A DNA stretch of 64,000 bases, from the NCBI GenBank assembly GCA_016195265.1, contig JACPZW010000076.1:24442-88441 (forward strand). The letters are read 5' to 3'. A program made the translations under genes and the position numbers. Positions 16,930 to 25,965 of the stretch are shown here, piece by piece. Below the pieces are notes generated by a model that was not told where the DNA came from, made no database searches, and saw only the letters and a list, made by a program, of their open reading frames with translations. The first letter of the stretch is position 1; each line of letters starts with the position of its first letter. The DNA comes from Acidobacteriota bacterium (GTDB lineage Bacteria; Acidobacteriota; Vicinamibacteria; Vicinamibacterales; CAVVIG01).

Positions 16930-18257
16930 TGAACATCGTCCAGGCCGTCGGTTGGTACTACCCGGACAGCCTGGGCGGCACCGAGGTGTACGTCGCCGCG
17001 CTGGCACGCGCCTTCCGCGCGCGCGGCCACCAGGTCGCCATCGCCGCGCCCGAGCCCGGCGCCCGCGCGGCGCGCACATACGTCCACGAGGGATGCGAGG
17101 TGTTTCGCTTTCCGACGCCGCCGGCGCCGACGCGCGACGAAGCGCAGGGCCGCGTGGCCGTTCGCGGCGTCGAGCAGTTTCACGCGTGGCTGGCCGCGCG
17201 GCGACCGGACGTGGTGCACGCCCACACCTTCGTCACGGGGCTCGGCCTGCACGAGCTCGCCGCCGCCCGGAACGCCGCGGGCCGTGTGATCGTGACGACG
17301 CACGCGAGCAGCCTCGGGTTTCTGTGCCAGCGCGGCACGCTGATGTGGCGCGGCCGCTCGCTCTGCGACGGTCTCGTCGATCGCACGCGATGCGCCGCCT
17401 GCGAGCTCGAGCATCGCGGCGCGGGCGCATGGACGGCGGCGGCGATGGCGCGCATTCCTCGCGCGTTGACCGCGGTGGCGCGAGGCATTCCCGGACCGCT
17501 CGGTACGGCGCTCGCGATGGGCGACCTCATCGATCACAACATGGCCCGCCAGGCGGAGATGTTCCGGACGATCGATCGCTTCGTCGTGCTGAGCCAGCGC
17601 GCCGCGGACATCGTCCTCGCCAACGGCGCGCCGGCGGAGAAAGTCGCGGTCAATCGCCTCGGCGTGAGCCAGGACGTGACGCGGACGGCGATCGACCCGC
17701 CGCATCTCCGGAACGGTGTCGTGCGATTGGGCTATGTCGGCCGTTTCGATCCGGTCAAAGGCGTGGAGGATCTCGCTCGAGCGCTGCAACGCGTGCCCGC
17801 GGGCCTGCCGATTCGATGCGAGTTCCGCGGGCCGGACGGCGCGGAGACGGATCGCGCGACGCGGGCGGCGCTGCAGGAGACGCTGCGCGACGATCCGCGC
17901 GTCAGCTTCGGTGACGGCGTGCCGACGGCCGACGTGCCCGCGCTGATCGCGTCGTACGACGTTCTCTGTTGTCCATCGCGGTGTCTTGAAGGCGGACCGA
18001 CCGTGGGTCTCGAAGCGCTCGCGGCCGGCACGCCCGTCATCGCCGCCGATGCCGGCGGTCTGGCCGAAGTCATCGAAGACGGCGTCAGCGGGCGGCTGGT
18101 GCCGCCGGGCGACGTCAGCGCGCTCGCCGCCACGATGGAGGAGATCGCGCGCAATCCGGCCGGCACGATCGATCGCTGGCGCGCGCACTTGCCGCGGCCG
18201 CGGACGATGGGCGACGTCGCCGGGGATTATCTGACGCTGTATGCCGCAGGAGGCTGA
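16929..18257 (+). CDS. Glycosyltransferase, GT4 family
   Basis: This 442-residue GT-B enzyme has YYPDSLGGTEVYVAALA at the N-terminus, VVHAHTFVTGLG, LGYVGRFDPVKGVEDL in the donor domain and the EX7E motif in EGGPTVGLEALAAGTPVIAA. A central insertion with five cysteines (about residues 135-165, GFLCQRG...LCDG...CAACE) resembles a small metal- or disulfide-stabilised loop seen in some GT4 subfamilies. It likely acts on the lipid-linked glycan at the inner membrane. The ATG chosen is the last of three tandemly repeated ATGs. Confidence 0.88.
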   Translation: MNIVQAVGWYYPDSLGGTEVYVAALARAFRARGHQVAIAAPEPGARAARTYVHEGCEVFRFPTPPAPTRDEAQGRVAVRGVEQFHAWLAARRPDVVHAHTFVTGLGLHELAAARNAAGRVIVTTHASSLGFLCQRGTLMWRGRSLCDGLVDRTRCAACELEHRGAGAWTAAAMARIPRALTAVARGIPGPLGTALAMGDLIDHNMARQAEMFRTIDRFVVLSQRAADIVLANGAPAEKVAVNRLGVSQDVTRTAIDPPHLRNGVVRLGYVGRFDPVKGVEDLARALQRVPAGLPIRCEFRGPDGAETDRATRAALQETLRDDPRVSFGDGVPTADVPALIASYDVLCCPSRCLEGGPTVGLEALAAGTPVIAADAGGLAEVIEDGVSGRLVPPGDVSALAATMEEIARNPAGTIDRWRAHLPRPRTMGDVAGDYLTLYAAGG

Positions 18258-18277
18258 GCCGTCGTAATGGACGCCGC

Positions 18278-18994
18278 ATGAGCGTCGCCACCCGCCTGGC
18301 GAAGCGGCTGTCCGGTCCGCGCATGACGGCCGTCCTGCGCTGTCTGCTGCGCGGCCACCCACTGCCGCGGTGGGGCAATCTGCGCCGGACCACGCCGTTT
18401 TCGTCCACGTTCGGATTCGAGCGCGGCACGCCGATCGACCGCCATTACCTGCACGCGTTTCTGGACGCGCACCGCGCGCTGATCACCGGTGACGTGCTCG
18501 AAGTGCAGACCGCGTCGTACACGCACCGCTACGGGCACGACCTCGCGCGGACGGACACGTTCGACATCGTCCCGCAGTTCTCGCCGACCCATCTGTGCGA
18601 CCTCGCCCACTCGGAGGACGTACTGCCGGACGCCGCGTACGACTGTCTGCTGCTGCCCAACTCCGTGCAGCACTTTCGCGAGCTGGATGCGTGTCTGCGG
18701 CAGGCCTTCCGCATCGTCCGGCCCGGCGGCGTCATCCTCGCCAGCGCGGCCGGGCTGCTGCCGCTGACCGGCGACGCGCCTGACTACTGGCGGTTCTCGC
18801 CGGCGGGCTGGCGCGAGACGCTGCCGAGGCTGTGGCCCGGCGCCGACATCGTCGTGACCGGTCACGGTAACTGCCTCGCGGCGGCCGCGGCGCAGATGGG
18901 GCTGGCGGCCGAGGAACTGACGACCGCCGAGCTGGACGCCGACGATCCCCGATTCCCCGTGCTCACGACGATTCTGTGCCGCAGACCCCGCTGA
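18278..18994 (+). CDS. Class I SAM-dependent methyltransferase
   Basis: This 238-residue protein has a methyltransferase-type core: GDVLEVQTASYTHRYGHD at the motif I position, ILPQFSPTHLCDLAHSE-like middle strands, YDCLLLPNSVQHFRELDACL and RIVRPGGVILASAAGLLPL. The motif I glycines are reduced, as in several sugar-cluster methyltransferases of the DUF-type. It probably modifies the glycan or its precursor; the substrate cannot be inferred. Its 3' end overlaps the next gene by 19 bp. Confidence 0.72.
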   Translation: MSVATRLAKRLSGPRMTAVLRCLLRGHPLPRWGNLRRTTPFSSTFGFERGTPIDRHYLHAFLDAHRALITGDVLEVQTASYTHRYGHDLARTDTFDIVPQFSPTHLCDLAHSEDVLPDAAYDCLLLPNSVQHFRELDACLRQAFRIVRPGGVILASAAGLLPLTGDAPDYWRFSPAGWRETLPRLWPGADIVVTGHGNCLAAAAAQMGLAAEELTTAELDADDPRFPVLTTILCRRPR

Positions 18995-19908
18995 GCTTCG
19001 CCGCCGGTCGGATCGTCAAGCACGCCCTGTTGGCCGCCGGCCACTACAGGCGCGCGCTCGGCCGGTCGCGGTTCCCGGGCGTCGCCGTGCTCGGCTATCA
19101 CGGCCTGCGCCGCGACGATGCGGCCGCCGGTACGATGGCGTTCGAGAACCTGCACCTGCGCGCCTCGACGTTCGAGGCGCACTGCCGGGTCGTCCGCGAC
19201 ACGTGCGATCCGATTTCGATTGACGACTGGCGCGCGGCGCTCGCCGGCTCGGCGCGGCTGCCACCGCGGCCCGTGCTCATCACGTTCGACGACGGCTATC
19301 GGAGCGTCCTCACGATCGGCGCGCCCGTTCTGAAGGCGCTGGCATTGCCCGCCGCCGTATTCGTCTGCTCCGATCTCGTCGAGCGCCGCCGTCTGTTGTG
19401 GTTCGACGACGTGGCGGCGCGCGGAGGCGAGAGCGCCGTCGAGCCGTGGAAGGCGCGCGACTACGCCGACTGGTTGCCCGCGTGCGCGCAGCATACGCAG
19501 GAGGTCGGTCTCGACGATCCCCGCGCGCTGTTGACGCCGGCCGAGGTGCGAGAGCTGAGCCTCCAGCCCGGAATCGAAATCGGATCGCACACAGCGCGTC
19601 ACCCGATTCTTGCGCACGCGACGGCGGCGGAGCAGCGGGCGGAAATCGCGGAGAGCCGTGCGGCGCTCGAGCGATGGACCGGTCGTCCCGTTCGTGCGTT
19701 CGCCTATCCGAACGGGCGACCGCGCGTGGACTACACCGAAACAACGATCGCCCTGCTGGCCGAGCTGGGCTTCGACATCGCGTTCACGACGCGGCCGGCC
19801 TTCGCGACGTCCGACGAGCCGGCGTTCGAGCGATCGCGCTTCCTGGTGGTCGCCGAGGTGACCGCGGCGGAACTGGCGCATCGACTCGCGTACGCGTGGG
19901 ACAGATGA
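18976..19908 (+). CDS. Polysaccharide deacetylase, NodB/CE4 family
   Basis: This 310-residue CE4 protein has motif 1 LITFDDGYRSVL with the paired aspartates and motif 2 SHTARHPIL with the HxxxH zinc histidines. Motif 3 is likely AFAYPNGRPRVDY. Members remove N-acetyl groups from amino sugars of exopolysaccharides. No clear signal peptide is seen, so it might act on the cytoplasmic side on lipid-linked intermediates. The GTG start lies inside the preceding gene, the only start that keeps the N-terminal segment. Confidence 0.87.
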   Translation: MPQTPLSFAAGRIVKHALLAAGHYRRALGRSRFPGVAVLGYHGLRRDDAAAGTMAFENLHLRASTFEAHCRVVRDTCDPISIDDWRAALAGSARLPPRPVLITFDDGYRSVLTIGAPVLKALALPAAVFVCSDLVERRRLLWFDDVAARGGESAVEPWKARDYADWLPACAQHTQEVGLDDPRALLTPAEVRELSLQPGIEIGSHTARHPILAHATAAEQRAEIAESRAALERWTGRPVRAFAYPNGRPRVDYTETTIALLAELGFDIAFTTRPAFATSDEPAFERSRFLVVAEVTAAELAHRLAYAWDR

Positions 19909-19910
19909 CG

Positions 19911-19948
19911 TTCAGATGGCAGATTTCAGAATTCAGATTTCAGATTGA
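19911..19948 (+). repeat. Dispersed AGATTTCAGA-type AT-rich repeat
   Basis: This low-GC stretch is built from TTCAGATTTCAGAATTCAG-like units and sits exactly between a stop codon and the next start. A close relative occurs at 47511-47546, and a related TTCAGACTTCAG form makes the hairpin at 27768-27831. All three lie at gene junctions, as expected for an interspersed short repeat family. Confidence 0.75.
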
Positions 19949-19960
19949 CGGCGGGGGGCT

Positions 19961-21202
19961 ATGCCCGGCGCTGTGAGGATCTGCATCGTCACGGCCGGTC
20001 ATCTGTCGAACTGTCCGCGGATGCTCAAGGCCGCGGACGCGCTGCACGGCGACGGGTATCGGGTTCGCGTCGTGAGCGTGAATCACACGGCGTGGGCGGC
20101 CGAGGCGGATCGCGCGATCCGTGCCACACGTGCGTGGGCGTGGACCATCGTTGACTACGCGCGCGCGACCGCGCGCATCGCGCAGGCGCTGACCGGGGCG
20201 CGGCATCGCGCGGCGATGATGGCCGCGCGCCGGCTCGGACCCGCGCGCGTGCCGATGGCGGTCGCGGTGCGCGCCAGCAGCCGCGCGCACACTGAGCTGG
20301 TTCGCGCCGCCACCGGCGAGCCGGCCGACCTGGTGTACGGCGGATCGACCGGCGCGCTCGCGGCGGTTGCCGAGTCGGCGCTGCGGCTCGGCGTGCCGTA
20401 CGGTCTCGACCTCGAAGACTTTCACTCCGCAGAGCAGGAAGGCCCCGCAGGCGCCTTCGCGGGCGCGCTCATGGAGCGCATCGAGCGGCGCGTCCTGCCG
20501 ACGGCGAAATTCCTGACGGCCAGCAGTCCCCTGATTAGCCAGGGCTATGCGGACAAGTACGGCGTGCGGCCGGTGACGATTCACAACACGTTCTCGCTCG
20601 AACCTGACGCGCCCGACTCGCGGGCGCACGACGGCCCGCTGCGCGTGTACTGGTTTTCGCAGACGCTGGGCCCGACGCGCGGACTCGAAGTGCTCGTGCG
20701 GGCCTTCGGTCGCGCCGACGTCCCGGGAGAACTGCACCTGCGCGCACGGATCGTGCCGTCGTACTTCGAGCGGTTGCTGCGGCTGCAGCGCGAGACCGCT
20801 CCGGCGCTGACGCTCGTGCCGCACGAGCCCGAGCCGCCCGCCGCAATGGTGCGGCTCGCGAGGGGCTTCGACGCGGGATGGTCGGGCGAAGAGCTGTCGT
20901 TTCCGAACCGCGCCTGGTGCCTGGGCAACAAGATCTTCACGTATCTCGCGGCGGGCGTGCCGGTGATCCTGAGCCGCACTCCGGCGCACGCGGCGCTCGC
21001 GCGCGACCTGGGCGAGGCCGCGTGCATCTTCGACGGCGTCGAAGATCTTGCTCAGGTGCTGCGCGATCTCGCGGCCGATCCCGCGCGGCGGTGCCGCGCG
21101 CGGCGCGCGGCGCGCGGGGCCGCCGAACGCCGCTGGCACTGGGAACATCCGGCGGATCGCGGCGCGCTGCTGGCGGCCGTTGCCGGGGGACTCGGCCGAT
21201 GA
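19961..21202 (+). CDS. Glycosyltransferase, GT4-like
   Basis: This 413-residue GT-B protein has RICIVTAGHLSNCPRMLKAADAL at its start, DLVYGGSTGALAAVAESA, GLDLEDFHSAE, and LRVYWFSQTLGPTRGLEVLV in the donor domain. The late WSGEELSFPNRAWCLGNKIF segment followed by YLAAGVPVILS matches divergent GT4 proteins of polysaccharide loci. It probably transfers a sugar onto the growing chain. The ATG follows a dispersed AT-rich repeat and a GGCGGGGGG stretch. The stop overlaps the next start. Confidence 0.8.
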   Translation: MPGAVRICIVTAGHLSNCPRMLKAADALHGDGYRVRVVSVNHTAWAAEADRAIRATRAWAWTIVDYARATARIAQALTGARHRAAMMAARRLGPARVPMAVAVRASSRAHTELVRAATGEPADLVYGGSTGALAAVAESALRLGVPYGLDLEDFHSAEQEGPAGAFAGALMERIERRVLPTAKFLTASSPLISQGYADKYGVRPVTIHNTFSLEPDAPDSRAHDGPLRVYWFSQTLGPTRGLEVLVRAFGRADVPGELHLRARIVPSYFERLLRLQRETAPALTLVPHEPEPPAAMVRLARGFDAGWSGEELSFPNRAWCLGNKIFTYLAAGVPVILSRTPAHAALARDLGEAACIFDGVEDLAQVLRDLAADPARRCRARRAARGAAERRWHWEHPADRGALLAAVAGGLGR

Positions 21203-22254
21203 GAATCCTGCTGATCATGGATCCGCTGATCGCGGTGCCGCCGAAGCACTACGGCGGCATCGAGCGCGTCATCGCGGATCTGGCGGACAACCTGGGCGCG
21301 CGCGGGCACGACGTGACGCTGTGGGCCTCGCCCGGATCGGGCACGACCGCGCGTCTCGAACCGTTTGGCCGTGAAGATGAGTGGACCCGCTGGAGCAACG
21401 TCCGCAACACGCTCACGCTGACCGCGCGGTTTCTGCGCGACCGCGGCCCCTTCGATCTCGTCCACAACTTCGGCCGCCTCGCGTACCTCGCCGCGATCTT
21501 CCGGCGCAACGTGCCGAAGGTGCAGACCTATATGCGGAAGGTCAACCCCGGGAACATGCGCAAGACGGTGCGGCTCGGCGCGCGGCGGATGCACTTCACC
21601 GCCGTCAGCGCGGCCATTCGCGACACCGGCGCGCCCGGCGGCGGCGACTGGAGCGTGATCTACAACTGCGCGAGGCCGGATCGCTACACCTTCCGCGGCG
21701 ACGTCGATCCGCGGTCCGCGCCGCTCGTGTTCCTCGGGCGCCTCGAGCGCTGCAAGGGGCCGCACACCGCCATCGACGTCGCGCAGCAGCTCAAGCGCCG
21801 GCTGATCATCGCGGGCAACATCTCGACGCTGCCCGAGGAGCGCGCGTTCTTCGAGCGGGAAGTGCGGCCGCGGGTCGACGGCTCGCTGGTCACCTACATC
21901 GGTCCCGTTGACGATGCGCAGAAAGACGCACTGGTGGGGAGCGCGGCCGCGATGCTCCTGCCGATCGAATGGGAGGAGCCGTTTCCCGTCGTGCTGCCGG
22001 AATCGCTGCTGTGCGGCACGCCGGTGATCGCGCTTCGCCGCGGCGGCGTGCCCGAAGGCATCGCGGACGGACGGACCGGCTTCAACTGCGACACGACCGG
22101 CGAGATGTGCGCCGCCGTCGCGCGTCTTGGTGAGATCAGCCGCGCGGAATGCCGCGCCGAAGGCGAGCGCCGGTTCAGCGACCGCGCGATCACCGACGAG
22201 TACGAGCGGCTGTACCAACGTCTCCTCGCCGACGGATCGCCGCGTGGCCGGTGA
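21199..22254 (+). CDS. Glycosyltransferase, GT4 family
   Basis: This 351-residue GT-B enzyme has PPKHYGGIERVIADLADNLG at the N-terminus, FDLVHNFGRLAYLAA, VFLGRLERCKGPHTAID and the nucleotide-sugar motif EEPFPVVLPESLLCGTPVIA. The E(x)7E pair is intact. It is a compact GT4 of the kind that works on lipopolysaccharide core or exopolysaccharide units. The ATG overlaps the previous stop by four bases. Confidence 0.88.
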   Translation: MRILLIMDPLIAVPPKHYGGIERVIADLADNLGARGHDVTLWASPGSGTTARLEPFGREDEWTRWSNVRNTLTLTARFLRDRGPFDLVHNFGRLAYLAAIFRRNVPKVQTYMRKVNPGNMRKTVRLGARRMHFTAVSAAIRDTGAPGGGDWSVIYNCARPDRYTFRGDVDPRSAPLVFLGRLERCKGPHTAIDVAQQLKRRLIIAGNISTLPEERAFFEREVRPRVDGSLVTYIGPVDDAQKDALVGSAAAMLLPIEWEEPFPVVLPESLLCGTPVIALRRGGVPEGIADGRTGFNCDTTGEMCAAVARLGEISRAECRAEGERRFSDRAITDEYERLYQRLLADGSPRGR

Positions 22255-22258
22255 TCGG

Positions 22259-23587
22259 ATGCGGCGCGTGCTGATTGTCAGCCCGCATTTTCCGCCAGAC
22301 AGCACCGCCGGCACGCACCGGGTCCGGCTGCTGGCGCCGCACCTCGCGGAGCACGGATGGGAGCCGACCGTGCTGACGGTCGATCCCCGCGACTACGAAG
22401 GCGCCCTCGATGAGACGCTGGCGGCCAGCGTGCCCGCCGGGCTGCGCGTCGTGCGCGCGCGCGCGCTGCCGGTGTGGCTGACGCGGCCGCTCGGCGTCGG
22501 CGATCTCGGGCTCCGCGCGTTCGAGGGCCTGTGGCGCGAAGCCTCGCAGCTGCTGGCACACGAGCGCTTCGACGCGCTGTTCATCACGATCTATCCGGCG
22601 TATCCCGCGCTGCTCGGCCCGCTGCTCAAGAAACAGTTCGGCGTCCCGTTCGTGCTCGATTATCAGGATCCGTGGGTCGGGGAGTGGGGGCGGAGCGTCG
22701 GCGGCGGCCCGGCCGGCGGCGCGGACTTCAAGAGCAGAGCCAGCCGCTTCGTGGCGACGCGGCTCGAGCCGCTCGCCCTGCGATCGGCCGACGGCGTGAC
22801 GGCCGTGTCGCGCGCCACGTACGAGCAGGCGCTCGCGCGCACGCGAGGCGCCGCGCCCGCGGCGACCGCCGAGCTGCCCATCGGCTGGGACGAGGCGGAT
22901 GTCGAGTTCCTGCGCACGCGCGCGGCGTCCGCGCCCCGCGTGATGCCGTCCGGCGACGGACTGCTCCACATCGCCTACGTCGGCACGCTGCTGCCGACCG
23001 GGATCGACACGCTGCGGGCGTTCTACGCGGGCCTCGCGCGGCTCCGCGAGTGCGCGCCGGCGGACGCCGCGCGCGTCCGCGTGCATTTCTTCGGCACGAG
23101 CAATCAGCGATCGGCCGACGCGCCGCCGCGCGCGATGCCCATCGCGCGCGAGTTCGGCCTCGAGCCCTTCGTCTCGGAACAGCCGACACGCCTTGACTAT
23201 TTCGCGGCGCTGCAGGCGCTGACGGACGCCACGGCCGTCCTCCTCCTCGGCAGCAGTGAACCGCACTACACGCCGAGCAAAGTGTTTCCCGCGATGCTCA
23301 GCGGGCGTCCGCTGTTCGCGATGTACCACGTCGAGAGCACGGCGACGGATTTGCTGTGCCGCTTCGGCCGGCCGCCCGCCGTGCAGGTGATCAGCTACGG
23401 CGGCGACGGTCCCCGCGCGTGCGCGGACGCCGTGTCCTCCGCCATCGGCCAGCTCGTGGCGCATCCGGTCTGCGATCCCGCGCTCGTCGATCGGCGGGTG
23501 CTGCGCGACGTCTCCGCGCCCGTCCTCGCCGGCCGCCTCGCGGATCTTCTCGATCGCGTCTCCGGCGCGCGGGTGCGCACGCAGTGA
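22259..23587 (+). CDS. Glycosyltransferase, GT4/GT1-like
   Basis: This 442-residue protein starts MRRVLIVSPHFPPDSTAGTH, has FVLDYQDPWVGEWGR, LHIAYVGTLLPTGIDTL in the second Rossmann domain and SEPHYTPSKVFPAMLSGRPL near the donor site. The SEPHYTPSK region replaces the canonical EX7E, as in WcaI-like or exosortase-associated glycosyltransferases. An in-frame GTG at 22244 inside the previous gene is possible, but ATG 22259 fits the normal N-terminus. Its stop and the next ATG share one base (TGATG). Confidence 0.82.
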   Translation: MRRVLIVSPHFPPDSTAGTHRVRLLAPHLAEHGWEPTVLTVDPRDYEGALDETLAASVPAGLRVVRARALPVWLTRPLGVGDLGLRAFEGLWREASQLLAHERFDALFITIYPAYPALLGPLLKKQFGVPFVLDYQDPWVGEWGRSVGGGPAGGADFKSRASRFVATRLEPLALRSADGVTAVSRATYEQALARTRGAAPAATAELPIGWDEADVEFLRTRAASAPRVMPSGDGLLHIAYVGTLLPTGIDTLRAFYAGLARLRECAPADAARVRVHFFGTSNQRSADAPPRAMPIAREFGLEPFVSEQPTRLDYFAALQALTDATAVLLLGSSEPHYTPSKVFPAMLSGRPLFAMYHVESTATDLLCRFGRPPAVQVISYGGDGPRACADAVSSAIGQLVAHPVCDPALVDRRVLRDVSAPVLAGRLADLLDRVSGARVRTQ

Positions 23588-25965
23588 TGAGACCGATTCG
23601 GCTCACGATTGTCGAGACGCACCCGGTCCAGTACAACGCGCCGTGGTTCCGTCATCTGGCGCAGCACTGTCCCGAGCTCGAGCTGACCGTCGTGTACGCG
23701 TCGCGTCCGAATCCGGATCAGCAGGCGGTCGGCTTCAGGCGGGCGTTCGAGTGGGACGTGCCGCTGCTCCAGGGATACGCGTCGCGCATCGTGCGCGAGA
23801 GCCGGCGGGGCGATTCGTTCACCAGTGACGCGTTCGCCGGCCTTGATGTGCCTGAGATCGGCGATGCCGTGCTCGACACGCAACCGGACGTCGCGATGGT
23901 GGCCGGCTGGCACTCGGTCACGCAGGTCCGCGCGATTGCGGCCTGCCGGCGCCGGCGCATACCTCTCTTATATAGAGGCGACACGCATCTGGGGCTGGGC
24001 CGGTCAGGTCTCGCGCGTCCGCCGTGGCACGTGAAGACCTGGGCGCTGCTGCACCGCTACGCGGCGCACTTGGCGGTCGGCCACCGCTCGCGCCAGTACC
24101 TCCGCGCGCACGGTGTGGCGCCGACGCGGATCTACGCGTCGCCGCACAGCGTGGACAACGAGTTCTTCGCCGGTGCGGCCGCACAGCACCTGACGCGCGA
24201 GGGCCGCGCCGACGCGCGCCGCGCGTTTGGATTCGAGCCCGGCGACTTCGTAGTGCTCTTCGTCGGCAAGCTGAACGAACGCAAGCGGCTGAACGACGCG
24301 ATCGAAGCCGTCGCGCGCCTGGGAGCGTCGGCGGCCCTGCTCGTCGCCGGCGACGGCGCGCGCGCGGACGAACGGCGCGCCGACGCGGCGCGCCTCGGCG
24401 TGCGCGCCACGTGGGCAGGTTTCCTCAATCAACGCGAGATCGTCCGCGCGTACGCCGCCGCCGACTGCCTCGTGCTGCCGAGCCGCGCCGAGTCGTGGGG
24501 GCTCGTCGTGAACGAAGCAATGGCGACCGGACTGCCGGCCGTCGTCAGCGACGCCGCCGGCTGCGCGCCCGATCTGGTCACGCCGGGAGAGACCGGCGAC
24601 ATCTTTCCGTGCGGCGACATCGACGCGCTGGCGGCGGCGCTCACGCGCGTGCGCGAGCGGGGCGGCCGGGGCACGATGGCTGACGCGTGTCGCGCGCGCA
24701 TTGCGGGATACAACTACGCCGCGGCGGCGACGGGGCTCGTCGCCGCGAGCCAGGCGGTGGCGCGGCGGCGCGACGCGCCGCGCGTCATCGCGTGCTGCGG
24801 CGGCATGGTCGTCGTCTCGGGGCTGGAGCGCATGACGTTCGAGGTGATGCGCGTCGTGCGCGCGCGCGGCGGCGCCGTTCACTGCGTCGTCAACGGCTGG
24901 GAGAACCAACGCATCGTGACGCTCGCCGAGAGCATCGGCGCGTCGTGGTCGACTGCGCCGTACCTGTATGGCTTCAGCCGCACGCTCAACCCGCTGCGGC
25001 ATCTGCAGGCGCTGTGGGAGACCACGCGCGCGAGCGCGCGTCTGCTGCTGGACGCGGCGCGCTTCCGGCCGACGCACCTGCTGGTGCCTGAATGGGCGGC
25101 GGTGCTGCTCAACGCGCCGGCCATCGCCGCGCTGCGTCTCTTCGGCGTCGGCGTCGTCTTCCGGATCGCGAACGCGCCCGAGCGCGGCCGCATTTACGAT
25201 CTGCTGTGGGGCCGCATCCTCCCGTCCTTCGTCACCGCGTTCGTGCCGAACTCGCGATTCAGTTACGGCCGCGTGCAGGAGGCGGGCGTGCCGAGCGGAA
25301 AGATCACGCTCATTCGCAACGCGCTGAGCCGCCGCAACGCCGACGCGCGCGGCGAGAGCGATCTCGTCAAGGCTGCCGCGTCGAGAAAGACGCTGCTCAC
25401 GGTCGGGCAGATCGCGCCCTTCAAGGGCACGCATCTCGCCGTCGATGCGGCGCTGCGGCTGATCGCCGACGGGGAAGACGCGCAGGCGCTCATCGTCGGC
25501 GCGCTGCCCGAATGGCCGCCCGAGTTGAAAGACTGGGCGCGTGCGCTGGTCGCGCGTGTGGACGCCGCCGGCGCGGCCGATCGCGTGCGGTTCGTCGGCG
25601 CGCGTGAAGACGTGCCCGCGCTGATGCGCGCCAGCTACGTGCTGTCGGCGCCGATTCTGCAGGAGGAGACGTTCGGCAACGTCGCGCTCGAAGCACGCGC
25701 GCTCGGGCTGCCCGTCGTCGCGTTCGCCCGGGGTGGCCTCATCGAACTCGTCACCCATCGCGAGACCGGGTACCTGTGTCCGACCGCGGACCTGGAGGGC
25801 CTGCTGGAAGGCCTGCGCTACTTCCTGCACGATCCAGCAGCGCGCGCGCGCGCGAGCGCCGCAAGTCTCGCCGCCACGAGCGCGCCCGAAAACGACTGCA
25901 CCGCCGGCGAGTTCGAGCGGCGGTGGTGGGCGATGTTCGATCGGGCGGGCGGAGTGCCGGGATGA
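23587..25965 (+). CDS. Fused double glycosyltransferase (two GT4 modules)
   Basis: This 792-residue protein contains two complete GT-B units. The first (about residues 1-395) has VVLFVGKLNERKRLNDAIEA and SWGLVVNEAMATGLPAVV. The second (about 400-790) has ASRKTLLTVGQIAPFKGTHL and EETFGNVALEARALGLPVVA. Each has its own acceptor and donor domain. A natural reading is one polypeptide catalysing two successive transfers. Internal starts exist near the second module, but the frame is uninterrupted and no ribosome site is convincing. The stop overlaps the following ATG. Confidence 0.88.
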   Translation: MRPIRLTIVETHPVQYNAPWFRHLAQHCPELELTVVYASRPNPDQQAVGFRRAFEWDVPLLQGYASRIVRESRRGDSFTSDAFAGLDVPEIGDAVLDTQPDVAMVAGWHSVTQVRAIAACRRRRIPLLYRGDTHLGLGRSGLARPPWHVKTWALLHRYAAHLAVGHRSRQYLRAHGVAPTRIYASPHSVDNEFFAGAAAQHLTREGRADARRAFGFEPGDFVVLFVGKLNERKRLNDAIEAVARLGASAALLVAGDGARADERRADAARLGVRATWAGFLNQREIVRAYAAADCLVLPSRAESWGLVVNEAMATGLPAVVSDAAGCAPDLVTPGETGDIFPCGDIDALAAALTRVRERGGRGTMADACRARIAGYNYAAAATGLVAASQAVARRRDAPRVIACCGGMVVVSGLERMTFEVMRVVRARGGAVHCVVNGWENQRIVTLAESIGASWSTAPYLYGFSRTLNPLRHLQALWETTRASARLLLDAARFRPTHLLVPEWAAVLLNAPAIAALRLFGVGVVFRIANAPERGRIYDLLWGRILPSFVTAFVPNSRFSYGRVQEAGVPSGKITLIRNALSRRNADARGESDLVKAAASRKTLLTVGQIAPFKGTHLAVDAALRLIADGEDAQALIVGALPEWPPELKDWARALVARVDAAGAADRVRFVGAREDVPALMRASYVLSAPILQEETFGNVALEARALGLPVVAFARGGLIELVTHRETGYLCPTADLEGLLEGLRYFLHDPAARARASAASLAATSAPENDCTAGEFERRWWAMFDRAGGVPG

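Noticed and set aside
23960..23985. AT-rich CCTCT...AGAGG hairpin inside the double glycosyltransferase as a terminator
   Set aside because: The stem is only five or six base pairs, there is no U-tract, and it lies within an intact reading frame.
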